DNA of 64,000 bases from Flavobacterium tructae (GCF_002217475.1 NZ_MUHH01000042.1:29943-93942), one strand, 5' to 3'; shown: positions 34,540 through 43,661, numbered from the stretch's first letter. Made by a program: numbers and translations. Notes: generated from the letters alone by a model not told the origin.

Positions 34540-35313
34540 ATGAAATATTTCGCAGTTTTCTTTTTTACACTATTATCAGCCGTCGGTTTCGCGCAAGACA
34601 CTGAGTCTGCCGTCCCGCAAAGAGTTTCAGGCTACATTATCAACGACAATAGTAAACAACCTCTTTCTAATGTAAATATCATCAACACAAACAAAGTACG
34701 TGGTGCAAAATCTGATGCTAAAGGGTATTTTGAAATTGATGTTCAGCTCAACGATACTATTCACTTCTCGATTTTAGGTTTTCAATCTTTAAGGGTCAGA
34801 GTAACCAATGACTGGATTAAAAATAAAGTAACCCGAATTCAGCTTACCGAAAAAGCAATTGCACTAGAAGAAGTAATTATTGCTCCTTTTAATTTAACCG
34901 GTTACCTTGAAGTCGATTCAAAATTAATTCCAACCAAAGAAAATTACCGTTATAGCATTTCCGGTCTTACACAAGGATATGAAGCTGGTGAATATTCACC
35001 AAACGCTTTTGGTAAAGTATTGGGTTCTATTTTCAACCCCGCCGACATGCTCTACAATTTCTTTGGTAAAAATGCAAAAGAGCTCAAGAAACTTAAGGAA
35101 ATGCGAAAGGACGATACGGTTCGCAACCTGTTAGAATCAAAATTTGACCGTGAAACTGTCTCTGTACTTTTAGGAATCAGCAAAGACGAAATCCCAGATA
35201 TACTGCAACGTTGTAACTACTCCGATTCCTTTATACAAACAGCAAATGATTTGCAGATTATGGATGCCATTAGCGGATGTTACGAACAATATAAAGTATT
35301 AAAAAGGAATTAG
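34540..35313 (+). CDS. Secreted carboxypeptidase-like regulatory-domain protein
   Basis: The 257-residue protein has a signal peptide (about 1-18, ending GFAQ). A CarboxypepD_reg-like beta-sandwich follows (about 28-110) with VSGYIINDNSKQPLSNVNI and GAKSDAKGYFEIDV, the typical opening of Bacteroidota surface proteins. The C-terminal part (about 115-257) is mostly helical and lacks the usual TonB receptor barrel, so this is a stand-alone protein of the outer membrane or periplasm. It is monocistronic; the near-match TACTTTTA lies upstream and a terminator follows. Confidence 0.8.
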   Translation: MKYFAVFFFTLLSAVGFAQDTESAVPQRVSGYIINDNSKQPLSNVNIINTNKVRGAKSDAKGYFEIDVQLNDTIHFSILGFQSLRVRVTNDWIKNKVTRIQLTEKAIALEEVIIAPFNLTGYLEVDSKLIPTKENYRYSISGLTQGYEAGEYSPNAFGKVLGSIFNPADMLYNFFGKNAKELKKLKEMRKDDTVRNLLESKFDRETVSVLLGISKDEIPDILQRCNYSDSFIQTANDLQIMDAISGCYEQYKVLKRN

Positions 35314-35340
35314 AAAATTACTCTTAGCTTAAAATATACC

Positions 35341-35373
35341 AAATCCTCATTTTTTAAAATTGGGGATTTTTTT
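35341..35373 (+). terminator. Probable terminator after the 34540 gene
   Basis: AAATCCTCATTTT pairs with AAAATTGGGGATTT through GU pairs and a mismatch and is followed by T. It lies 28 bases after the stop. Confidence 0.65.
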
Positions 35374-35415
35374 ATTCCTTTACATCACATTATCAAACAA
35401 ATAAAACTAAAAACC

Positions 35416-35754
35416 ATGCCTATAATACCTTATCAAAATATAGACTGGAGCTTAATTCCTAAAACAGAACATAACGGAGAAACCGGAACAGCATACTGGC
35501 AGACATTACAATTAGAAGGGTTACGCATTCGGAGAGTTACATATTCTGAAAATTATACTGCCGATCATTGGTGTCAAAAGGGACATATAGTACATTGTCT
35601 GGAAGGAGAATTAATTAGTGAGCTACAGAACGGAGAAAAATTTAAACTTTCTAAAGGGATGACTTATGTTGTTTCAGATAACGCAAGCTCTCATCGTTCT
35701 ATAACTACTGATAGAGTTGAGCTATTAATAATCGATGGCAATTTTTTAAAATAA
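35416..35754 (+). CDS. DHCW-motif cupin protein
   Basis: The protein has 112 residues in a single small beta-barrel. It carries ADHWCQKGHIVHCLEGEL (about 51-68), the metal-site signature behind the DHCW-motif cupin name. The second cupin motif is KLSKGMTYVVSDNASSH (about 78-96). The His, Cys and Glu residues can bind one metal ion. Substrate and reaction are not known for this group. It is monocistronic, with weak hairpins before and after. Confidence 0.85.
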   Translation: MPIIPYQNIDWSLIPKTEHNGETGTAYWQTLQLEGLRIRRVTYSENYTADHWCQKGHIVHCLEGELISELQNGEKFKLSKGMTYVVSDNASSHRSITTDRVELLIIDGNFLK

Positions 35755-35779
35755 CATTGCAAACCAATAAAAATATACA

Positions 35780-35811
35780 AATCTTCAATCTTCAAGGTTG
35801 GGGATTTTTTT
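35780..35811 (+). terminator. Probable terminator after the cupin gene
   Basis: AATCTTCAATCTT and AAGGTTGGGGATT pair through several GU pairs, with a following T run. The hairpin resembles the one at 35341-35373 in sequence. Confidence 0.55.
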
Positions 35812-35960
35812 ATCTCTTTTTTGAAACAACAAGATCGCAACCTTATTATACATTTCAAGACTTAGGCTAATAAATGTAGCGTTTGACATTTTTTTTGACT
35901 AAATTAGACATCCTACTACTCTTGAAAATCCAGTTTAAATAAAATAATACCGTAAAGACC

Positions 35961-37268
35961 ATGACAGATATTACCCAGAAAATTTTAAATTTTATCGATC
36001 TTCAGAAAGGAGAAGAAAATAAAAAATCGGTAATCGAAAACATAACCGGCGCGGTTTCTTTTAGAGGATCAAACATTTGGATTCTTGCCTGTGCCATTAT
36101 TATTGCCTCTGTAGGACTAAATGTTAACTCTACAGCGGTTATCATTGGCGCCATGCTTATTTCGCCTTTAATGGGACCTATTGTTGGTGCCGGTTTTGGT
36201 TTAGGAATGTACGATTTTGAACTTCTGAAAAAGTCCATGAAAAACCTGCTGATCGCAACAGTGGTAAGTTTAAGCACTTCGGCTATTTATTTCTATATTA
36301 GTCCGTTTAAAGAAGCGCAATCCGAATTACTGGCAAGGACTTCTCCAAATATCTATGACATACTTATTGCCTTTTTTGGCGGTTTAGTAGGCGTAATTGC
36401 TGTGACCAGAGTAGAAAAAGGAAACCCAATTCCGGGTGTAGCGATTGCAACTGCTCTTATGCCTCCACTCTGTACTGCAGGCTACGGACTGGCACTTGGA
36501 AATTATGCGTACTTTTTTGGCGCCCTTTATCTCTACACGATCAACTGTGTATTCATTTGTATTGCCACTTTTGTGATCGTAAAATTCTTAAATTACCCCG
36601 TTACAAAACAACTGGATCTACAACAGCAAAAGAGAGTAAAGTATGGGATTACACTGCTCATTTCACTATTAATTGTGCCTAGTATCTATTTTGCCTATCA
36701 ATTGTATATTCAAAAAAGCTACACTTCCAGAACCGAAATTTTTATACAAAAGGAATTCCTCGATAAGGACTATCCTATTATCTATAAAAAAATCAAATAC
36801 AATACTACCCCCAGAAGAATTGAGCTGGCTTTTTTAGCCAAAAAATTTAATGATGGGGAAATTATCAATCTTAATAAAAAATTAACTGAGTATGATCTTC
36901 CCAATACTAAATTGATTATCAGACAAGATACCGTTAATTTAAGAAAGGATATTATGAATCAGATCAACAACAATCAAACTGTAGTCGATCAAAAAGACAT
37001 CTTGATCAATAGTCTTCGAAATCAACTAGAACAATATCAATTCAATACTACTCAGATTAATAACGAAGCAAAAATACTTTTTCCCGCTGTTACGTCTTTA
37101 AAAATTGGTAATTACAATATTGAAGAAGAGCCTAATAAATCGAAAATAATCCCTGTAGTTCTTTTTCAAAGCAAGAAAAAAATTGATTCAGATACTAAAC
37201 AAAAAATAAAACTATGGCTAAAAGAAAGACTTGCCAAAGATTCCGTTGAAGTATATCAGCAGAATTAG
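35961..37268 (+). CDS. DUF389 integral membrane protein
   Basis: The 435-residue protein has an N-terminal DUF389 membrane domain (about 35-250) with five or six helices. Recognisable blocks are AVIIGAMLISPLMGPIVGAG, RVEKGNPIPGVAIATALMPP and LCTAGYGLALGNYAYFFGALYLY. A soluble C-terminal region (about 260-435) follows, with a coiled-coil stretch (NNNQTVVDQKDILINSLRN). The family is widespread but of unknown function; transport of a small solute is often guessed. Its stop codon is the TAG of a TAGTTTTCAG repeat word. Confidence 0.87.
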   Translation: MTDITQKILNFIDLQKGEENKKSVIENITGAVSFRGSNIWILACAIIIASVGLNVNSTAVIIGAMLISPLMGPIVGAGFGLGMYDFELLKKSMKNLLIATVVSLSTSAIYFYISPFKEAQSELLARTSPNIYDILIAFFGGLVGVIAVTRVEKGNPIPGVAIATALMPPLCTAGYGLALGNYAYFFGALYLYTINCVFICIATFVIVKFLNYPVTKQLDLQQQKRVKYGITLLISLLIVPSIYFAYQLYIQKSYTSRTEIFIQKEFLDKDYPIIYKKIKYNTTPRRIELAFLAKKFNDGEIINLNKKLTEYDLPNTKLIIRQDTVNLRKDIMNQINNNQTVVDQKDILINSLRNQLEQYQFNTTQINNEAKILFPAVTSLKIGNYNIEEEPNKSKIIPVVLFQSKKKIDSDTKQKIKLWLKERLAKDSVEVYQQN

Positions 37269-37279
37269 TTTTCAGTTTA

Positions 37280-37341
37280 CAGTCGCAGTTTGCAGTTTCT
37301 TAAAACTGAATACTACAACTGTAAACTGCAAACTGAGACTG
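37280..37341. terminator. Inverted repeat built from CAGTTTN words
   Basis: Arms 37280-37298 and 37323-37341 pair at 18 of 19 positions. Each arm consists of CAGTTT heptamer words (CAGTTTA, CAGTTTG, CAGTTTC). It occupies the gap between two convergent genes and shares CAGTCGCAGTTT with loci near 25445 and 56231. Confidence 0.65.
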
Positions 37342-37348
37342 AATGTTA

Positions 37349-38809
37349 TTATTTAACAGGAATGTTCGAAAGGATTTCCAATACAAATTTCCAGTATTTC
37401 TGAGCTGATGAAATGCTCGCTCTCTCATCAGGAGAATGCGCCCCGTGAATAGTCGGACCAAAAGAAATCATATCCATATCCGGATAGTTTGTTCCTAAAA
37501 TTCCGCACTCCAGACCTGCATGACAAGCTACTACTTTTGGTTTCTCGTTATTTTGTTTCTCATAAATTCCAACCAAAGTATCTAAGATCTCCGAATTTAC
37601 GTTTGGTGTCCAACCAGGGTAAGAACCCGAAAGCTCCACTTCACAACCTACCAATTCAAAAGCAGAACGCAAAGCATTAGCCAAGTCAAATTTTGAAGTC
37701 TCAACAGAAGAACGTGTTAAACATCCGATAGTTATTTCGCCATCTTTCACAATTACTCTCGCAATGTTATTTGATGTTTCAACTAAATTTTCCATATCGG
37801 CACTCATTCTGTATACTCCGTTATGAGCCGCATAAATAGAACGAATAATACCTTCCTGCACCCCTAAATCCATTACTTTCTCCGGTAAGTCGCATTTTAC
37901 GATTTCAATAGATAAGTTAGGTTCGGTCGTTTTGTACTCCGCCTTAATGTCATTGATGATTTCCTGCATATCAAAAATATACGCCTCATCAAACATTTCA
38001 GAAATAATTACTTTGGCGACACTTTCTCTCGGAATTGCATTTCTTAAACTTCCTCCATTAATCTCCGCTACCTGCAGTCCGAAATTTTCAAAAGCATCAA
38101 ACAGCAAACGGTTCATGATCTTATTTGCGTTCCCTAATCCTTTATTAATATCCATACCTGAGTGACCTCCATTAAGCCCTTTTACGGTAATAATATGTCC
38201 AACTGATCCTTCCGGAACCTCTTCTTCATTATAAGTTCTTGTAGCGGTTACATCAATTCCTCCTGCACAACCAATATCAATCTCATCATCTTCTTCTGTA
38301 TCTAAATTCAAAAGAATCTGTCCTTGCAAAATACCTCCTTTAAGATTCAGGGCTCCGGTCATTCCGGTTTCCTCATCAATTGTAAACAAAGCTTCTATAG
38401 CCGGATGCGGAATATCTTTGCTTTCCAAAATTGCCATAATTGTCGCTACTCCCAATCCATTATCCGCACCAAGTGTTGTACCACGCGCACGAACCCAGTC
38501 ACCATCAACATACATATCGATTCCTTGAGTATCAAAATCAAAAACAGTATCTGCATTTTTTTGGTGCACCATATCCAAATGTCCCTGCATTACAATTGCT
38601 TTGCGATTTTCCATTCCCGGAGTTGCCGGTTTTCTGATGATTACATTTCGGATTTCGTCTTCAAAAGTTTCTAAACCTAAGCTGTTTCCAAAGTCTTTCA
38701 TAAATTCAATTACACGCTCTTCTTTTTTTGACGGACGTGGAACGGCATTTAAATCGGCAAACTTATTCCATAGTGCCTTTGGTTCCAGATTTCTAATTTC
38801 CTGACTCAT
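37349..38809 (-). CDS. pepD: Aminoacyl-histidine dipeptidase (PepD, M20C)
   Basis: The 486-residue protein is a cytoplasmic zinc dipeptidase, active on Xaa-His and related dipeptides. The first metal motif is GHLDMVHQK (about 75-83), followed by GTTLGADNGLG, with the bridging Asp, and TIDEETGMTGA, with the catalytic Glu. DTEEDDEIDIGCAGG and a late SFGPTIHGAHSPDER give the remaining ligands. The length fits the M20C family. It is monocistronic on the minus strand with a TAACTTTG box upstream. Confidence 0.95.
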   Translation of the reverse strand: MSQEIRNLEPKALWNKFADLNAVPRPSKKEERVIEFMKDFGNSLGLETFEDEIRNVIIRKPATPGMENRKAIVMQGHLDMVHQKNADTVFDFDTQGIDMYVDGDWVRARGTTLGADNGLGVATIMAILESKDIPHPAIEALFTIDEETGMTGALNLKGGILQGQILLNLDTEEDDEIDIGCAGGIDVTATRTYNEEEVPEGSVGHIITVKGLNGGHSGMDINKGLGNANKIMNRLLFDAFENFGLQVAEINGGSLRNAIPRESVAKVIISEMFDEAYIFDMQEIINDIKAEYKTTEPNLSIEIVKCDLPEKVMDLGVQEGIIRSIYAAHNGVYRMSADMENLVETSNNIARVIVKDGEITIGCLTRSSVETSKFDLANALRSAFELVGCEVELSGSYPGWTPNVNSEILDTLVGIYEKQNNEKPKVVACHAGLECGILGTNYPDMDMISFGPTIHGAHSPDERASISSAQKYWKFVLEILSNIPVK

Positions 38810-38844
38810 TATATTTTTGTTTGTAGTTTAACAATTAAGTGCCC

Positions 38845-38852
38845 CAAAGTTA
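38845..38852 (-). promoter_or_regulatory. -7 promoter box of pepD
   Basis: The minus strand reads TAACTTTG, matching TANNTTTG, 36 bases before the ATG at 38809. Confidence 0.5.
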
Positions 38853-38987
38853 CAAAGTTTAAATGCTTTTTTCGTCACAAATTTCACGAATTAGCATTAA
38901 TCTGATGACTTAAAAACAAATTCCACAAAACGTCTCTTTTTTAGTTCTAATATTGTATTTATATTTACGTAATTCAAAACTAAAATT

Positions 38988-40049
38988 GTGAAATCGAAAT
39001 ACATCTTACCCCTATTTCTTGTTGTTCAGATTATCCTCTTAAAAATCCTCCCCTTTTTTCCTGATTTTGTAGAAGGGCTCTACAGCAACAACTTATACAT
39101 TAGAATTTCACATTTTTCCAGAACACTTTTAGGTAAAGTTTCATTCTCTGTAGGCGATTGCATTTATGCTATTTTAATTTTATCAGCGATAAGCTGGTTT
39201 TGGAAGATTAGAAAAACATGGAAAACAAATTGGAAAGATCATGTTTTAACGATGCTGAGTAAAATTTCCATTTTTTACTTTTTTTTCCATCTCCTTTGGG
39301 CCTTCAATTATTATCGCGAACCTCTATTTGAAAAAATGCAAATCACAAAGGAATATAGTGATGCCAACTTATTAGTTTTTACAAAGAAATTAATCTTAAA
39401 AACGAATGAGATTCAACTTCTTATAACTAAAAACGACAGCGCTAAAATTGTCTTTCCATACACTCAAAATGAAGCTTTTAGAATGAACTTAAACGGATAT
39501 GAAAATCTGGCAAAAGAATACCATTATTTCAGCTACGAGATTCCGAGCGTTAAAAAATCGCTCTTTAGTCTGCCATTAACTTATATGGGCTTTGGAGGTT
39601 ATCTTAATCCGTTCACTAATGAAGCACAGGTCAATGATTTATTACCTATGTATAATTTTCCCGTAACGACCTGTCATGAAATGGCGCATCAAATGGGGTT
39701 TGCCAGCGAAAGTGAGTGCAATTTTATTGGGGTTCTGGCTTCGGTTAAAAATGATAATTTGTACTATAAATATTCCGGTTACAGCTTTGCGCTACGCTAT
39801 TGTTTAGGCATCTGGCAGGTTAAAAATGAAACTATTTTTAAACAATTAAAAAAACAAATCCATCCGGGAATTCTAAAAAACTATCAGGAAAGCCAGGATT
39901 TCTGGAAACAATATGATACTTTTATTGATAAAGGCTTTCATGTTTTCTATGATAATTTTTTAAAAATAAATCATCAGAAAGACGGCTTGGAGAGTTATAG
40001 TAAATTTGTAGACTTGATGGTGAATTATTATAAGACCAGAGAATTGTAA
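38988..40049 (+). CDS. DUF3810 membrane protein with HExxH zinc motif
   Basis: The 353-residue protein begins at a GTG codon. Three hydrophobic helices (about 5-22, 57-73 and 93-108) precede a soluble domain. That domain contains TTCHEMAHQMGFASESECNF (residues 228-246), an HExxH metallopeptidase motif with a possible third ligand Glu at 241 or 243. This is the DUF3810 pattern, common in Bacteroidota. It is probably a membrane-bound zinc peptidase with its active site outside the cytoplasm; the substrate is unknown. The upstream sequence has TATATTTA, one base from the consensus box. Confidence 0.82.
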   Translation: MKSKYILPLFLVVQIILLKILPFFPDFVEGLYSNNLYIRISHFSRTLLGKVSFSVGDCIYAILILSAISWFWKIRKTWKTNWKDHVLTMLSKISIFYFFFHLLWAFNYYREPLFEKMQITKEYSDANLLVFTKKLILKTNEIQLLITKNDSAKIVFPYTQNEAFRMNLNGYENLAKEYHYFSYEIPSVKKSLFSLPLTYMGFGGYLNPFTNEAQVNDLLPMYNFPVTTCHEMAHQMGFASESECNFIGVLASVKNDNLYYKYSGYSFALRYCLGIWQVKNETIFKQLKKQIHPGILKNYQESQDFWKQYDTFIDKGFHVFYDNFLKINHQKDGLESYSKFVDLMVNYYKTREL

Positions 40050-40080
40050 AAAATCACTGGAAATTACACTGGGGTTTTTA

Positions 40081-40203
40081 GCCACAGATTATTAGGAATT
40101 AAAAAGATTTCCTTCAGATGCTTTTAGTTGAAATAAATAATAGTAAATAACCCTGACCTCAGATTTATGACAAAAATCTATTTAAATCTTTATAATCTGT
40201 GGC
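40081..40203. repeat. 11-bp inverted repeat GCCACAGATTA / TAATCTGTGGC
   Basis: GCCACAGATTA at 40081-40091 and its exact reverse complement at 40193-40203 bracket 101 AT-rich bases upstream of an ECF sigma factor. The same word occurs at about 56159 and 56280, so it belongs to a dispersed family. Confidence 0.7.
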
Positions 40204-40264
40204 AAGCAAAAAAAAATAAACAGTACCTTGTAACAAAATAGATTTCAACACTACTAATAAATTT

Positions 40265-40759
40265 ATGAGCGAAAATCTAGAACAGTCATTTGTTACGCAA
40301 TTGCAGGCAAATCAGAATATAATCCACAAAATATGTAGATTATATACTGCCGGCGAAGATGCTCACAAAGATTTGTTTCAGGAAATCACTATACAGCTCT
40401 GGAAAGCGTATCCAAAATTTAGAGGCGACAGCAAATTTTCGACCTGGACGTATCGAGTTGCCTTAAACACCGCTATTACCTTATACCGAAAAACTAAACG
40501 AACCGTATCAACCGTAGAATATGAAAGTCATCAGCATTTTATAAAAGATGTTGATTACAATTATGAAGAAGAAGAACAGATTAAATTGATGTACAAAGCA
40601 GTTTATCAGCTTAATGACATCGAAAAAGCATTAGTTTTTATGTATTTAGAAGACAAAGATTATCAAGAAATAGCAGAAACCTTAGGAATCAGCGAAGTGA
40701 ATGCTCGTGTGAAAATGAACAGAATTAAAGGGAAACTTAAAAAAATACTAAATCCTTAA
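40265..40759 (+). CDS. ECF-type RNA polymerase sigma factor
   Basis: The 164-residue protein has region 2 (about 18-85) with HKDLFQEITIQLWKAYPKF and FSTWTYRVALNTAITLYRK. Region 4 (about 108-160) has LNDIEKALVFMYLEDKDYQEI and an HTH with SEVNARVKMNRIKGKLKK. It differs clearly from the sigma factor at 10542-11126. The next gene, 8 bases downstream, encodes a four-helix membrane protein, so that protein is the natural candidate for an anti-sigma factor. Confidence 0.9.
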   Translation: MSENLEQSFVTQLQANQNIIHKICRLYTAGEDAHKDLFQEITIQLWKAYPKFRGDSKFSTWTYRVALNTAITLYRKTKRTVSTVEYESHQHFIKDVDYNYEEEEQIKLMYKAVYQLNDIEKALVFMYLEDKDYQEIAETLGISEVNARVKMNRIKGKLKKILNP

Positions 40760-40767
40760 AAATTATT

Positions 40768-41400
40768 ATGAAAGAACTGGATTTATTAAAAAAAGACTGG
40801 AAAAAGAACTCGGATTCTTTTGAACAAATATCAGAAAAGGAAATCTACAAAATGATTCACAAAAAATCGTCTTCCATCGTGAAGTGGATTTTAATTATCA
40901 GCATTTTGGAAGTACTGTTTTGGACCATCTCGAACTACTTTTCAAATGTAGATGCTGATCTAAAGAAAATGAATCATCCTGAGATCATTCTGGTAATGGA
41001 TATTTTATTGTATTTTAATTATATCGTAATTTTTGTTTTTATCTACTTTTTCTATAAAAACTATAAAACCATCACCACTACTGTTTCTACCAAACTGTTA
41101 ATGAGCAGTATATTAAAAACCCGAAAAACGGTTCAGTATTATGTTTGGTACAATTTAGGTATGCTTGTGGTTTCGTCTATACTCAGCTTTTTCATCGGAT
41201 ATGTTTACAATCCGGATATGGCAATTATTAGAGAAAAATTAGCCTTAAATGGAAAAGCAATGCTGTTCTCAATCGGCGCATTGGTATTGCTTGTGCTGGT
41301 TCTTTTCGGAATCTTCTGGGGGATTTACAGATTACTTTACGGAACACTGTTACGCAGGTTATATGCAAATTATAAGGAGCTTAAGAAAATTGATTTCTGA
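40768..41400 (+). CDS. Four-helix membrane protein, possible anti-sigma partner
   Basis: The 210-residue protein has a cytoplasmic N-terminal part (1-45) that starts MKELDLLKKDWKKNSDSF and is mostly helical. Four membrane helices follow at about 47-65, 85-102, 130-150 and 165-190. There is no zinc motif HxxxCxxC, so it is not a ZAS-type anti-sigma factor. Tight linkage to the ECF gene (8-base gap) and the charged N-terminus facing the cytoplasm suggest it binds that sigma factor. This is inference from context only. Confidence 0.75.
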   Translation: MKELDLLKKDWKKNSDSFEQISEKEIYKMIHKKSSSIVKWILIISILEVLFWTISNYFSNVDADLKKMNHPEIILVMDILLYFNYIVIFVFIYFFYKNYKTITTTVSTKLLMSSILKTRKTVQYYVWYNLGMLVVSSILSFFIGYVYNPDMAIIREKLALNGKAMLFSIGALVLLVLVLFGIFWGIYRLLYGTLLRRLYANYKELKKIDF

Positions 41401-41409
41401 TAAGAGGTG

Positions 41410-41454
41410 CTAAGAAACTAAGGCACTAAGGCTCTAAGAAACCAAGTTCTTAAG
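41410..41454. repeat. Octamer tandem repeat CTAAGNNN
   Basis: CTAAGAAA, CTAAGGCA, CTAAGGCT, CTAAGAAA, CCAAGTTC and TTAAG follow each other with exact period 8. It begins 10 bases after the stop of the 40768 gene. Confidence 0.8.
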
Positions 41455-41460
41455 TTTATT

Positions 41461-41503
41461 TTGAAACTTGAAACTTGAAACTTGAAACTTTGAACCCTGA
41501 AAC
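41461..41503. repeat. Heptamer tandem repeat TTGAAAC
   Basis: Four exact TTGAAAC units (41461-41488) are followed by the degenerate units TTTGAAC and CCTGAAAC. It is the reverse complement of the GTTTCAN array at 60925-60994 and is the same family as at 7251-7305. Confidence 0.85.
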
Positions 41504-41538
41504 AAAAAAAACAATCTAAAATCAGAAATCTAAAATAA

Positions 41539-42348
41539 CTAGTAATCCCATCTTCTCATTTTATTAAGCTCTTCCTGTACTTTGATTTCTTCTGCCGGAA
41601 TAACTTTTAAAAAGGAAGGATGTTGTTCGATTGCATATTCTACTTTTTCAACAATTTCTTCGATGGTATCGTTTTCATAATCAATTTCAAGAGGTTCTTT
41701 GATGATGAAAGACTGTAAAATTCCTTTCTTTTTCATTCGTAGTCCTTTTTTATCAAAAGAACGACGGAAACCGTCAATAACAATTGGAATTACTACAGGT
41801 TTGTGCTGTTTGATGATATGTGCCGTTCCTTTACGAACAGGTTTAAATGACTTGGTTGTACCTTGCGGAAATGTAATTACCCAGCCATCTTCGAGTGCAA
41901 TTCTGATATTTTCTGTATCGTTTGGGTTAACATCACGCTTTTCGGTAACATCAACACCTTTTGCACGCCAGGTTCTTTCTACTGTAATCGCTCCAACGTA
42001 AGCCAAAATTCTTGGCAATAATCCGGCCTGCATGGTTTCTTTGGCAGCAACATAATAAATATTCATTTTGGGCTGCCACAAATATCCGATATTCTTAATA
42101 GTATCCTGACGTCCGCTTAAACTTGCGTTAAACACATGAAACATCGCCACAACATCAGCAAAATAGGTTTGGTGATTCGATATAAACAAAACATTTGTAT
42201 CCGGCAGCGTTTTAATAATTTCCGATCCTTCGATCTGCAATTCGTTAAAACCTCTATATCTTCGGTGAGTCATGGCTCCCAAAATACGGATCAACCATTT
42301 CTTGATGAATAATATATGTCCGAAAGGATTTCGTTTAAACAATCCCAT
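41539..42348 (-). CDS. 1-acyl-glycerol-3-phosphate acyltransferase-like (PlsC)
   Basis: From the ATG at 42348 the product has 269 residues and begins MGLFKRNPFGHILFIKKW. The catalytic HX4D motif reads NHQTYFAD near residue 73. The FPQGTTKS segment near 162 is the EGTRS-like block for the glycerol-3-phosphate acceptor (Gln in place of Glu). It acylates lysophosphatidate or a similar lipid at the inner membrane. An in-frame TTG upstream (42381) falls inside a TAAGTTTG promoter box and is rejected as the start. Confidence 0.85.
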   Translation of the reverse strand: MGLFKRNPFGHILFIKKWLIRILGAMTHRRYRGFNELQIEGSEIIKTLPDTNVLFISNHQTYFADVVAMFHVFNASLSGRQDTIKNIGYLWQPKMNIYYVAAKETMQAGLLPRILAYVGAITVERTWRAKGVDVTEKRDVNPNDTENIRIALEDGWVITFPQGTTKSFKPVRKGTAHIIKQHKPVVIPIVIDGFRRSFDKKGLRMKKKGILQSFIIKEPLEIDYENDTIEEIVEKVEYAIEQHPSFLKVIPAEEIKVQEELNKMRRWDY

Positions 42349-42378
42349 AGCTGTCAATTGTATTATTTTATTAGGACG

Positions 42379-42386
42379 CAAACTTA
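42379..42386 (-). promoter_or_regulatory. -7 promoter box of the PlsC-like gene
   Basis: The minus strand reads TAAGTTTG, matching TANNTTTG, 31 bases upstream of the ATG at 42348. Confidence 0.5.
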
Positions 42387-42473
42387 CAAAAATTATTCTT
42401 TTACCGATCCTTTAAAACAATTTCTAAAACAAACCGGTAGTACTATGAATATCAAATTGTTAATTTTTATACT

Positions 42474-43124
42474 TTATACTTTTTCGCCAAAAGTCGTTTT
42501 TAAAACATCTCTCAGTTCACTCAATATCATGGCAGTTGCTCCCCAAACAATATGATTTTGTATGTTAAATGCGGGAACTAAAGCATTATTTGCATAAGAA
42601 GTTGATAATGTGACTTCAATAACAATTTCGTCATTCAAAAAAACGGAGAGGGGTAATTCTATAATACTCGCTACTTCTCTGATATCCGGATAAAATAAAA
42701 GCTCTTCTTTGGAAATGCCTAAAAAAGGATGCACTAAGAAGTTGCTTGGCGGAATATACATAGGCGTAAAATGTTTGATTAGCTCTATTTTTTCAGGTGC
42801 AACGCCTATTTCTTCCTGTGTTTCACGCAAAGCAGTCTCTTCATAATTTGCATCAGTCGTTTCGTATTTTCCTCCGGGAAATGCAATTTGAGACGAATGA
42901 ACTCCATTATACGCATTCCGGACAATCAATACGAGATGTGTTTTATTGTTTTTTGGATAAAACAACATCATGACCGCTGCGATACGCGGATTTTTATCTT
43001 TCAAATCAAGATTCTTCAAGGCTTCGAGGCGTTCTTTTGGTGCCATTTTAATATGAGCCAACTCCGCCGGTAATACTGCCGGAATTAAATTAGGAACATA
43101 TTGCAAAAAGTCTTGAAAATCCAT
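42474..43124 (-). CDS. Nudix hydrolase, CoA pyrophosphatase type
   Basis: The 216-residue protein starts at ATG 43124 (MDFQDFLQYVP); an earlier TTG is less likely. The Nudix box is complete: GGKYETTDANYEETALRETQ continues directly into EEIG, giving GX5EX7REXXEEXG. The preceding LVLIVRNAYNGVHSSQIAFP matches the UPF0035 motif that marks CoA-specific members such as NudL and PCD1. It probably cleaves CoA or acyl-CoA to phosphopantetheine and 3',5'-ADP in the cytoplasm. It is convergent with nothing and tandem with the PlsC-like gene (125-base gap). Confidence 0.9.
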   Translation of the reverse strand: MDFQDFLQYVPNLIPAVLPAELAHIKMAPKERLEALKNLDLKDKNPRIAAVMMLFYPKNNKTHLVLIVRNAYNGVHSSQIAFPGGKYETTDANYEETALRETQEEIGVAPEKIELIKHFTPMYIPPSNFLVHPFLGISKEELLFYPDIREVASIIELPLSVFLNDEIVIEVTLSTSYANNALVPAFNIQNHIVWGATAMILSELRDVLKTTFGEKV

Positions 43125-43214
43125 AAGCAAAGTTTATTTTTGTACTTTTAAATAAAATATAAATATAGTCCAGAAAACGCGGTTCTACAAGTTTTCTAAA
43201 ATCAAGTCTTAAAA

Positions 43215-43652
43215 ATGTACAGTAAAGAAGAATCACAAAAGATAAAAAGAGAATTCTGGGTGGCATTCGCCGAAAAATACCCTCGCAAATGGGTACTTTA
43301 TGATACCAAAATTAAAGATTTTTCCTTTAAATTTTATGTAGACAATAAAAAAGCACAGGTTCTAATTGATATCGAACAAAGAAGTGATGAAAAACGAAAT
43401 GCTTACTTTGAAAAAATTGAAGCATTAAAAAATATTCTGGAGGAAGAATTCATTAAAGATTTGGTTTTCGAAAAAAACTACACGCTTGAAAGCGGCAAAA
43501 CAATCAGCAGAATTTGGGTTGAGAAACCAGGTGTTGGTTTTAGTAACCGCAATAACTGGGATGCTATTTTTGATTTCTTTAATGAAAAAATGCACGCTCT
43601 GGAAATGTTTTATCTGGAATATGATGAGTTTATTAAGGATATTGATTCTTAA
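43215..43652 (+). CDS. DUF4268 protein
   Basis: The protein has 145 residues, soluble, with REFWVAFAEKYPRKWVLYDT (about 12-31) and a central DIEQRSDEKRNAYFEKIEAL. The C-terminal helices contain NNWDAIFDFFNEKMHALE. This pattern fits DUF4268, a domain also found at the end of some restriction or nuclease-related proteins. Here it stands alone and no nuclease motif (PD-ExK) is obvious. It is divergent from the Nudix gene by 90 bases. Confidence 0.8.
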   Translation: MYSKEESQKIKREFWVAFAEKYPRKWVLYDTKIKDFSFKFYVDNKKAQVLIDIEQRSDEKRNAYFEKIEALKNILEEEFIKDLVFEKNYTLESGKTISRIWVEKPGVGFSNRNNWDAIFDFFNEKMHALEMFYLEYDEFIKDIDS

Positions 43653-43661
43653 TAAAAGATA

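Noticed and set aside
38324..38674. 116-codon plus-strand frame antisense to pepD
   Set aside because: pepD on the other strand has full family motifs; this frame is its complement.
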